Made by a program: the position numbers and the translations under genes. A DNA stretch of 37,112 nt from Aneurinibacillus danicus (GTDB lineage Bacteria > Bacillota > Bacilli > Aneurinibacillales > Aneurinibacillaceae): contig NZ_BJXX01000119.1 in the NCBI RefSeq assembly GCF_007991215.1, forward strand, positions 1-37,112, given 5' to 3'. Shown here piece by piece: positions 26,523 to 32,888 of the stretch. Under the pieces are notes generated by a model, which worked only from the letters and a program-made list of their open reading frames with translations, searched no databases and was not told where the DNA came from. Position 1 is the first letter of the stretch. Each line of letters begins with the position of its first letter.

Positions 26523-27026
26523 ATGGGAGAGAGCGTGTCCGGGAAAAGCCGAAATATGATTGTCTATGGCTTGACCCTATTGGCGGTTGTTTGTATCCCT
26601 ATAGGTGTATGGCTGGGGAACAAACAGGATGAGAAGTACCGGGCTGATTATGAGACATACCAGAGAGCTCAGCAGCAGTCTAAAGAAGGGAAATTCGCTG
26701 AGGCTGGGAAGGCGTATCAAGCCTTGCTGTCGACTTATCCAGATAGTTATGTGCTGCTGTGGAGATATGGGCTATCCCTTGCGGCTGAAAAGAAATATGA
26801 AGAAGCGGATAAATATTTTTTAAAAGCGCAAAAACAACGCCCCTTTCTTGTACGCAACCAGCGCTATTTAATTCAGTATGGTGAGGTGCTATATAGACTA
26901 GGGAATTATACAAAAGCGAAAAAATATTTAGAAGAAGGGCGGAAGTTAAATACAGATCCGCAGCTTTCTGAAATGGCACTTCCTTTGCTTAACGATATTA
27001 ACGCCAAGCTTCAGGCTAAACAATAA
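26523..27026 (+). CDS. Membrane-anchored TPR protein
   Basis: 167 residues: an uncleaved N-terminal membrane segment at about 12-32, then three TPR-like helical pairs (residues about 38-165; SKEGKFAEAGKAYQALLSTYP, KKYEEADKYFLKAQ, LGNYTKAKKYLEEG). TPR domains bind proteins. In many Gram-positive genomes O-antigen-ligase-type proteins carry a C-terminal TPR domain; here a separate TPR protein lies 13 bp upstream of the ligase gene, so it may be the detached partner. RBS AAAGGAG precedes the ATG. No enzymatic motif. Confidence 0.75.
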   Translation: MGESVSGKSRNMIVYGLTLLAVVCIPIGVWLGNKQDEKYRADYETYQRAQQQSKEGKFAEAGKAYQALLSTYPDSYVLLWRYGLSLAAEKKYEEADKYFLKAQKQRPFLVRNQRYLIQYGEVLYRLGNYTKAKKYLEEGRKLNTDPQLSEMALPLLNDINAKLQAKQ

Positions 27027-27039
27027 GAGGGAGAGGGAA

Positions 27040-28602
27040 ATGAGTAAACAGAAAAATATGAACATTGATCAGATGTTAAACCTGGAAGGGCAGAAAACGG
27101 TCGATAAGATGCTGATATGGATGTTGGCGTTTGCTATTGTTGTCATTCCTCTTCTTACAAGAACGGCAATTTTTGAATTCCAGTCGCCGGTCATCACCGG
27201 AACGAGTCTGGATTCGGGCATGAAAGCGGAAGTTTTTACATATTACAAGTTTATTTGGCTTGTCATTGTAACAATTATTGTTTCCTGTCTATTCCTCTAT
27301 AAAATGATAGCTAAAGGTTACGAGATACCAAAAAGCTATATTAACCTTCCTAGCGCTGTTCTTTTCGTAGTATTGCTTGCATCCAGTCTATTTGCGGATT
27401 ATAAAACAATTAGTATGTTTGGGCAGTATAACCGTCATGAAGGCATGATTACATATCTGGGGTATATTATTTTATTCTTTGTAGCTGCTAATATTCTTTA
27501 TAGTGAAAAAAGTGTAAAAACAATTATAAATGCTTTAATACCGCTTTTGCTAGTCAATGCTTTTTTAGGATTGATGTACTTTTTTGGTTATGATTTATTA
27601 AAGAATGCGTTCTTCCGCGGAATTTTACTTCCAGGTGGGGTGAAAGAGCAAGCAGGCGCATTTTTTAACAGCACTATCAACAATCCGAACTATGTCAGCG
27701 GGATTGCAGGTATGCTTATTGCTTTGTTTGTAACGAAAGCTGTATTAATAGAATCGCAAAAACAGCGAGTCATAGATATTTTACTTGCGTCTGTAGCTTT
27801 TGCTATGCTGTTAGCTTCGCTTTCTACCAGCGGATTTGTTACATTTGTTTTTGTTTTGCCTGTCATTGTATTGGTAATTATTTCCAGTGACAAAAGAAAG
27901 CAGGCTGCTTTTACTCTAGCTGCTTGTTTTGCATTGTTCAGTGCTATCTTTTTTGGAATGTATAGTTATAACCCGAAGGTATGGGATGAGAGTATAGGCT
28001 TCTTTGTTGGAAAATCCCAGAATGGGATTGACCAGAAAACAGCTTCGGCATTTGGGTGGAAAGATTTATATGAACAGCATACGCCTTTGAAGATAGATAC
28101 CGCCTACGCGGAAACTCAAAACCAGGAAACGTTCCAGGAGTTCAATCTTCCGCCGCAGCAGTGGGCTGCAGGTACAGGACGTGCATACATTTGGTCAGAA
28201 ACTTTAAATTTAATCAAGCAGCGGCCTATATTAGGCTACGGAATGGATACATATGCATACCATTTTCCGCAAGATGATCCAAATAAGAATTCAGGGATAA
28301 ATGACGCAAATACAATTGTAGATAAGCCGCATAATATGTACTTAAATATTGCATATGGATCGGGTGTCATTGCTTTGCTGGCGTTTCTTATATTGGTTGT
28401 GCGACATATTGTAGCTGGTGCAGGTATTTTAAAAGAGCGCATTAAAACAGAAAATGATGCGCTTTCCGCAAGCATTTTGGTAGCGATAGTTGCTTATTTA
28501 TTGCAGGGCTTGTTTAATGACTCAATCATTGGTACTGCTTTTATCTTCTGGATTCTTTTGGGTACCAGTGTAGCGATGCTCAGACAGAGAAGAGAAGCAT
28601 AA
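27040..28602 (+). CDS. O-antigen ligase-family membrane protein, probable glycan-to-protein ligase
   Basis: 520 residues with about twelve membrane segments and a large outer loop at about 310-430 that contains the Wzy_C signature region: RAYIWSETLNLIKQRPILGYGMDTY followed by KPHNMYLNIAYGSG. The Arg and His of this region are the usual catalytic residues of WaaL/PglL-type ligases. In S-layer glycan loci such proteins (WsaB type) are thought to transfer the finished glycan to the S-layer protein. The S-layer-type gene 520 bp downstream is the natural acceptor here. A polymerase (Wzy) role is less likely because a Wzm/Wzt exporter is present. RBS GAGGGAGAGG. Confidence 0.82.
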   Translation: MSKQKNMNIDQMLNLEGQKTVDKMLIWMLAFAIVVIPLLTRTAIFEFQSPVITGTSLDSGMKAEVFTYYKFIWLVIVTIIVSCLFLYKMIAKGYEIPKSYINLPSAVLFVVLLASSLFADYKTISMFGQYNRHEGMITYLGYIILFFVAANILYSEKSVKTIINALIPLLLVNAFLGLMYFFGYDLLKNAFFRGILLPGGVKEQAGAFFNSTINNPNYVSGIAGMLIALFVTKAVLIESQKQRVIDILLASVAFAMLLASLSTSGFVTFVFVLPVIVLVIISSDKRKQAAFTLAACFALFSAIFFGMYSYNPKVWDESIGFFVGKSQNGIDQKTASAFGWKDLYEQHTPLKIDTAYAETQNQETFQEFNLPPQQWAAGTGRAYIWSETLNLIKQRPILGYGMDTYAYHFPQDDPNKNSGINDANTIVDKPHNMYLNIAYGSGVIALLAFLILVVRHIVAGAGILKERIKTENDALSASILVAIVAYLLQGLFNDSIIGTAFIFWILLGTSVAMLRQRREA

Positions 28603-28631
28603 AAATTATTTTGTAAAATGTGCGATTAAGG

Positions 28632-28660
28632 TGCAACTTTTTATTTGTGCTGTCGTCTAA
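28632..28660 (+). promoter_or_regulatory. ECF-type promoter, copy 3 (TGCAAC-N16-CGTCTAA)
   Basis: TGCAAC at 28632-28637, CGTCTAA at 28654-28660, 16-bp spacer. The most upstream of three tandem promoters before the S-layer-type gene. Confidence 0.65.
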
Positions 28661-28713
28661 TTAGATGTAACGAACAAGACGGGAAGAAAAGAAAAATTTT
28701 TTGAAGCATAAGC

Positions 28714-28740
28714 GCAACTCTTTATATTAAATCTCGTCTA
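28714..28740 (+). promoter_or_regulatory. ECF-type promoter, copy 4 (GCAAC-N16-CGTCTA)
   Basis: GCAAC at 28714-28718, CGTCTA at 28735-28740, 16-bp spacer. It stands about 80 bp after copy 3, with the same element order. Confidence 0.65.
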
Positions 28741-28811
28741 ATTGAATGAGTGGATGAATAAGGATAAATACTCTTGAAAAAGAAAAACAGTTAATATTTT
28801 CTATTAATCTA

Positions 28812-28840
28812 TTTACTCTGCCGAAAAACTGTTGTATACT
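28812..28840 (+). promoter_or_regulatory. Sigma-A promoter (TTTACT-N17-TATACT)
   Basis: TTTACT at 28812-28817 and TATACT at 28835-28840, spacing 17. The third tandem promoter of the S-layer-type gene. It would give a leader of about 275 nt before the GTG start. Stacked promoters plus a long leader are known for Brevibacillus cell-wall protein genes. Confidence 0.65.
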
Positions 28841-28918
28841 TTCAAATGTGTATTTGCCTAGCAAATTAGCACTAGGCCCTATCTCTACTCAGAAGTTACA
28901 TAAATATTAAATATAAAA

Positions 28919-28971
28919 GAGCTCGACTCCCTCGAAAGGGGGTGAAGGTACATAAATGGGAGAGGGAGCTC
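28919..28971 (+). promoter_or_regulatory. Leader RNA with two alternative hairpins around an RBS
   Basis: Long-range pairing: GAGCT (28919-28923) with AGCTC (28967-28971), continued by CCCTC (28929-28933) with GAGGG (28962-28966). This leaves the RBS AAAGGGGGTGA (28935-28945) and the ATG at 28956 in the loop. Competing pairing: ACTCCC (26-31 of 28900) with GGGGGT (28938-28943), which hides that RBS. The two cannot form together. This is a switch-like layout read by eye, without free-energy calculation. Confidence 0.45.
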
Positions 28972-29111
28972 GTAGATATATAGACAATACTCTCAACCAA
29001 GCTGGAAGCGGACTATGTTCCTTCACAATGGAAGGCTACTTTTGTGGTTATAAGAACGCTGAAACTATAAAGGTAGTTACATATCCGTTAAAAAATATTA
29101 TCCTAACTTAG
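28956..29111 (+). CDS. Leader ORF (51 codons) of the S-layer-type gene
   Basis: An upstream ORF with a near-perfect Shine-Dalgarno: AAAGGGGGTGA differs from the ideal AAAGGAGGTGA by one base and lies 10 bp before the ATG. The peptide starts MGEGARRYIDNTLNQ and ends in KNIILT; it has no signal peptide and no family I know. Its TAG stop (29109-29111) is part of the AGGAGG Shine-Dalgarno of the next gene, whose GTG follows 11 bp later. Ribosomes finishing the leader would therefore load directly onto the S-layer start. A role in translational coupling or attenuation is more likely than a free peptide function. Brevibacillus cell-wall protein genes also have upstream translation starts in their leaders (family knowledge). 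Confidence 0.55.
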   Translation: MGEGARRYIDNTLNQAGSGLCSFTMEGYFCGYKNAETIKVVTYPLKNIILT

Positions 29112-29122
29112 GAGGAAAAGAC

Positions 29123-31441
29123 GTGAACAAGAATAAAGCTCTTAAAGTTCTTGCTACTTCAGCACTACTCGCTTCTGTAGCCGCTCCGTTCGGCGCAGGC
29201 GTAGTTAGCGCAAACAGCACAAATACTATTAAAAGTATTATCAATGTAGAGTCTGATTACAACAACGATGGTGCCAAAAGTACTTCTTTAACAGACCTTG
29301 AAATTAAACAAGATGATACTGATATTACTAGTAAGGATACTTTCCGTATCGTTCTCCCTTCTGGTGTTGAATGGGATGACGAGGTTGGAATTCCTACTAA
29401 CTTTACAAACGCTAAAGTTTCAAAAATTAGCGACCAAGTTCTTGAAGTAACTCCTAATTTCAACGGAACACTTGACGGAACAACTGGTAAAAAAATCATT
29501 ATCCCATTATATGTGAAATTTGATGGTGCTGAGGCTGGAGAGCAAAAGTTGAAAATCGAAGCTCTTGATAGCACAATCACTTCTGGTTCCTATACTTTCG
29601 CTGTTGTAGGTACTGGCAGCACAAATGCGGTTGTTGACGACGTGAAGTCAGTTGGTAAAGGAAAAGTAGAAGGCGGTACTATTCGCATTGATGAAACAGC
29701 TGTTGGTGCAGTTGACTTCGGTTCAAGCCGTACTTCTGATCAAACATTCCGTGTGAAACTTTCACCAAACTTTGAATGGTCTAGTGATATGGAATATGAT
29801 AGTGCTAGCCCTACGCCAGGATATGACAAGGTAACATCAGGTGGAGGCTTCGGAACTTCCGCTATTAAAAAGGTTGAAATAGAAGATGATAACCGTACAT
29901 TGAAAGTAACAGTTAATCCTAATGGTGGGGGAGATGCTGCGAAACGCGGTTCTATCTACATCAAACCGACCTTCAAAGCGAATAGCGATGCACAATTCCA
30001 GGATGTAACTGTGAATATTTCTGGTGCTGAGTTCACTGATCAAGATGTTGTTATCGCGAAATACACTGACTTTGGTGGAACATTCAAAGTTGACAAAGTA
30101 AATGAACTGATCGCTGGTAAAGTAGATGATGTTGATACAAAAACAGGAAAGATTACTATTGAAGAAGCTGTTGCAGGTTCATTTATCAGCAACCGCGACT
30201 TGACAATGGAACTTCCAGGTTGGGTAAAAGTTGTTGGTATCACTGAAACATCTAAAACTAACTTTAGCAGTGTAGATTTTGATATCAAAAAAGGTTCAGA
30301 GAACAAAGTGATTATTACGCCACAAGTTGGAAGTACTTTAACTTCCAGTAAAGGCAAAATCGAATTTAAACTTCAATTAAGCATTCAAGGTAACAAAACT
30401 GGTGACATCGAAGCAACTTTAAAAGGTTCTGGCATCGAAGACCAAAAGGTTGTTATCGCAAAAGCAAAAGCGCCTGTAACAGTTGAAAGCGTAGAGCCAG
30501 CTAAAGTGAAAATTGGTGCTCAAGATCAAGATGCTCCTGACTTTGTAATCACTGAAACAGGAAAAGGCGCAATTGAGAAAACAACAGAAAAGTTCAACAA
30601 AGATGACATTACTTATAGCCCAGCAGTTTCCGGTAAAAACTATGGACCTGTAGATATCACAACAACCTCTGGTCGTGGAGAAATTCGCTTAACTCTGCCA
30701 ACTGGTGTATCTTTCAGTTCTGTTCCGAAAGTGGAAGTTATTGACGGGGATCTGCAACTTGATACTGATAGCATTACACGTGCAGAAAATAATACTGTGC
30801 TTGTTATCCCAGTTAAATCTGAGAGCACAAAAGCTTCCAAAATTAAAGTTAGCGGTGTAAAACTGACAGTTGACCGTACTGTTCCAGAAGGTGCTATCGA
30901 TGTAAAAGTTAAAGGTAGCGCTGTAGTTGAGAATGCAGACGATACTTCCAAATCAGGTCTTGAAGCTGGCAGATTCAATCAAAGTGATGCAGTTAAAGCA
31001 ACAATTGCTACCACTGTAACTCCGGCTCCGACTGACACAACTGCTTCTAATATCGTATTCAAACTCAACAGCAAAACTTATACTGTTGACGGAAAAGAAC
31101 TCGAAATGGATGCAGCTCCGCTTGTAGGTTGGGATCGTGCTTACCTGCCGGTTCGCTTCGCTGCTAACGCGCTGAACGTATCCGATGATCAAATCATCTG
31201 GGACGACAAAACTAGCACGTTCACAGTATTCAAAGGCGACCGCGTAGTTTCCGGTAAAGTTGGCGACAAGTTCCTGACTGTAAACGGCGCGAAAGTTCCG
31301 ATGGACGTTCCGGTATGGCGTAACAAAGCTCAAACAAACAACCGTGTAATGGTTCCGATCCGTTACCTGGCTAACGCTCTGAACGCTAACATCGAATGGA
31401 ACAAAGAAACTAGCGAAATCACAATCCAAGCTGCGAAGTAA
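29123..31441 (+). CDS. S-layer-type secreted protein with C-terminal stalk domain
   Basis: 772 residues. Residues 1-30 are a signal peptide (cleavage near GVVSA-NST). The long middle part is beta-rich with several pseudo-repeats: FRIVLPSGVEW, FRVKLSPNFEW, LTMELPGWVKV and IRLTLPTGVSF begin similar units, each later ending in VVIAKY-like strands. Residues about 640-772 are a copper amine oxidase N-terminal-like (stalk, PF07833-type) domain: MDAAPLVGWDRAYLPVRFAANAL and NRVMVPIRYLANAL. There is no SLH domain. Three tandem promoters, a long leader, AGGAGG and a strong terminator all suggest very high expression, as expected for the main S-layer protein, and the ligase operon is directly upstream. 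The S-layer identity is an inference; the anchoring mode is unknown, possibly via the stalk domain. It is a paralogue of the gene at 32.9 kb. Confidence 0.8.
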   Translation: MNKNKALKVLATSALLASVAAPFGAGVVSANSTNTIKSIINVESDYNNDGAKSTSLTDLEIKQDDTDITSKDTFRIVLPSGVEWDDEVGIPTNFTNAKVSKISDQVLEVTPNFNGTLDGTTGKKIIIPLYVKFDGAEAGEQKLKIEALDSTITSGSYTFAVVGTGSTNAVVDDVKSVGKGKVEGGTIRIDETAVGAVDFGSSRTSDQTFRVKLSPNFEWSSDMEYDSASPTPGYDKVTSGGGFGTSAIKKVEIEDDNRTLKVTVNPNGGGDAAKRGSIYIKPTFKANSDAQFQDVTVNISGAEFTDQDVVIAKYTDFGGTFKVDKVNELIAGKVDDVDTKTGKITIEEAVAGSFISNRDLTMELPGWVKVVGITETSKTNFSSVDFDIKKGSENKVIITPQVGSTLTSSKGKIEFKLQLSIQGNKTGDIEATLKGSGIEDQKVVIAKAKAPVTVESVEPAKVKIGAQDQDAPDFVITETGKGAIEKTTEKFNKDDITYSPAVSGKNYGPVDITTTSGRGEIRLTLPTGVSFSSVPKVEVIDGDLQLDTDSITRAENNTVLVIPVKSESTKASKIKVSGVKLTVDRTVPEGAIDVKVKGSAVVENADDTSKSGLEAGRFNQSDAVKATIATTVTPAPTDTTASNIVFKLNSKTYTVDGKELEMDAAPLVGWDRAYLPVRFAANALNVSDDQIIWDDKTSTFTVFKGDRVVSGKVGDKFLTVNGAKVPMDVPVWRNKAQTNNRVMVPIRYLANALNANIEWNKETSEITIQAAK

Positions 31442-31462
31442 GCTTGACAACTACATGAAGAA

Positions 31463-31490
31463 GGGGCTCCCGTTCGGGAGTTCCTTTTTT
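31463..31490 (+). terminator. Terminator of the S-layer-type gene
   Basis: GGGGCTCCC (31463-31471) with GGGAGTTCC (31476-31484), loop GTTC, including two G-U pairs, then six T. Confidence 0.9.
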
Positions 31491-31525
31491 CATATTGTAA
31501 TCTTCTTTATTTGGAGATGAGTATA

Positions 31526-32665
31526 ATGAAGAAATTACCTGTTTTTGTTCTTTCCACTGCTTTATTGCTTCCGTCGGCTGTACCTGTATACGCTGCGGAT
31601 AAAGCTCCTGTAGTCCAAAGTCAAACGCTTACCTATGAACAAGCGCTTGAGAAAGCGTTCGCCTCCAGTATTCCGCTAAAAAATGCCGGAGACGAAATTG
31701 ATCGGGCTTTTGAAGTGCGCCAAAGCGCGGGGTCGAGTATTGAATATTATCCTACCGGTACAGGTAACGGGGCACAAGCTGCCATAGATCGTGCTAAAAT
31801 CAAAGGAGTTGCACAGGCTGATGCAGTCTGGGGTATAAGTAAGCGACAGTACGAATTGGAAAAAGATAATATTATTTATTCAGTAAAAAATGCTTATAAC
31901 AACGTGCTGAAAGCTCAAAAGCAACAAAAACTGGCTGATGCTTCAGCTAAAAACGCTGAACTGCAAAAGGTACTGGCTTCATACAAGGCTGCTGAAGGAA
32001 CGATTAGCCTTTATGAATTAAGTCAGGAGGAAGCGAAGTTTGAATCGGCTTTAAAACAGAAGGCTGCCGCTGCTAAAGCAGTAGAAGATGCGTATCTTAA
32101 GCTGAATTCCGTGATCGGTGCTTCGAAAGAGACGCGTTTTGTGCTTAATGATGAACCTCAGTTCAAACCGTTTGACAAAGACGAGACCGAACTGGAGAAT
32201 GATATTGTATATATTGTTTCCAACAGCAATGCTGTAGCCATGGCGGAAGACCAGGTAAAGCTAAAACGGCTGGATGTTGATCTTTATACGTACAATGCAG
32301 GCAATACTACACCGTATAAAGCCAGTGAAATTGATGTCCGTACAGCGGCAAATAAAGTGCAGGATACGAAGCAAAAACTTTCTGATGGAATGCGATCGAT
32401 TTACTATTCCATTAAGCAATTGGAAGATCAATACAAGGTGCTGCTGATAGAGAAAGAAAAAGCCGAGGAAACACTTAAAATGGCTAAAGTACGTTACGAT
32501 GCAGGCGTGGGGATTAAAGCCGATGTGGTCACTGCAGAGCTGGCCGTAGCGAATAACGAAAAACAGATCTTTGATACGCTTATCCAGCTTGATAATCTGA
32601 AGTTGGCCTATGAAAAACCATGGGTGGCTGCTGGTGGAGCCGGTACGGCAAGTGGAAGTAATTAA
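31526..32665 (+). CDS. TolC/outer-membrane-efflux-like coiled-coil protein
   Basis: 379 residues from the ATG at 31526, preceded by GGAG; a TTG at 31511 is in frame but lacks an RBS. Residues 1-24 are a signal peptide (cleavage near VYAA). The mature part has TolC-family features: LTYEQALEKAFASSIPLKNA at the N-terminus, a long helical pair with LYELSQEEAKFESALKQKAAAAKAVEDAYLKL, and a second set ending MAKVRYDAGVGIKADVVTAELAVANNEKQ. The order and the paired repeats match OEP repeats, but the membrane beta strands are short or missing, which fits a Gram-positive host. Its job is unknown; it could form a tube or tether through the thick wall or the S-layer. It lies between two S-layer-type paralogues, each unit with its own terminator. 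Confidence 0.75.
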   Translation: MKKLPVFVLSTALLLPSAVPVYAADKAPVVQSQTLTYEQALEKAFASSIPLKNAGDEIDRAFEVRQSAGSSIEYYPTGTGNGAQAAIDRAKIKGVAQADAVWGISKRQYELEKDNIIYSVKNAYNNVLKAQKQQKLADASAKNAELQKVLASYKAAEGTISLYELSQEEAKFESALKQKAAAAKAVEDAYLKLNSVIGASKETRFVLNDEPQFKPFDKDETELENDIVYIVSNSNAVAMAEDQVKLKRLDVDLYTYNAGNTTPYKASEIDVRTAANKVQDTKQKLSDGMRSIYYSIKQLEDQYKVLLIEKEKAEETLKMAKVRYDAGVGIKADVVTAELAVANNEKQIFDTLIQLDNLKLAYEKPWVAAGGAGTASGSN

Positions 32666-32676
32666 ATTAAGTTGTA

Positions 32677-32719
32677 AATATAACCCCCTGAAAAACTATC
32701 TTTTCCAGGGGGTTATATT
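32677..32719 (+). terminator. 14-bp hairpin terminator after the TolC-like gene
   Basis: AATATAACCCCCTG (32677-32690) and CAGGGGGTTATATT (32706-32719) pair perfectly. The loop can extend with AAAA/TTTT. The T-tail is weak, so it may also act as an mRNA-end stabiliser. Confidence 0.75.
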
Positions 32720-32746
32720 GTATTCATAAAGACCTGTTATTTTTTA

Positions 32747-32775
32747 TTGACCACAGCATCTTTTGTATATATAAT
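32747..32775 (+). promoter_or_regulatory. Sigma-A promoter (TTGACC-N17-TATAAT)
   Basis: TTGACC at 32747-32752 and a perfect TATAAT at 32770-32775, spacing 17. The strongest housekeeping promoter seen in the window. It drives the second S-layer-type gene with a leader of about 105 nt. No ECF-like box was found here, unlike its paralogue. Confidence 0.8.
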
Positions 32776-32808
32776 CCAAATATACTAATTATTAAAACGA
32801 TTTACACG

Positions 32809-32859
32809 AAGGGAGGGGATTAAGAATAATTGTTAGCGCTTTCTTTTTATCATAAATAG
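32809..32859 (+). promoter_or_regulatory. Orphan Shine-Dalgarno with 9-codon mini-ORF in the leader
   Basis: AAGGGAGGGG at 32809-32818 is a strong ribosome binding site but no main start follows. A TTG at 32830 opens nine codons and stops at 32857-32859, 29 bp before the true start (32889, RBS AAGGGGG). The layout resembles the leader ORF of the paralogue at 29.1 kb. Confidence 0.35.
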
Positions 32860-32888
32860 AGTTTACTAGTTTAATAAGGGGGATACAC

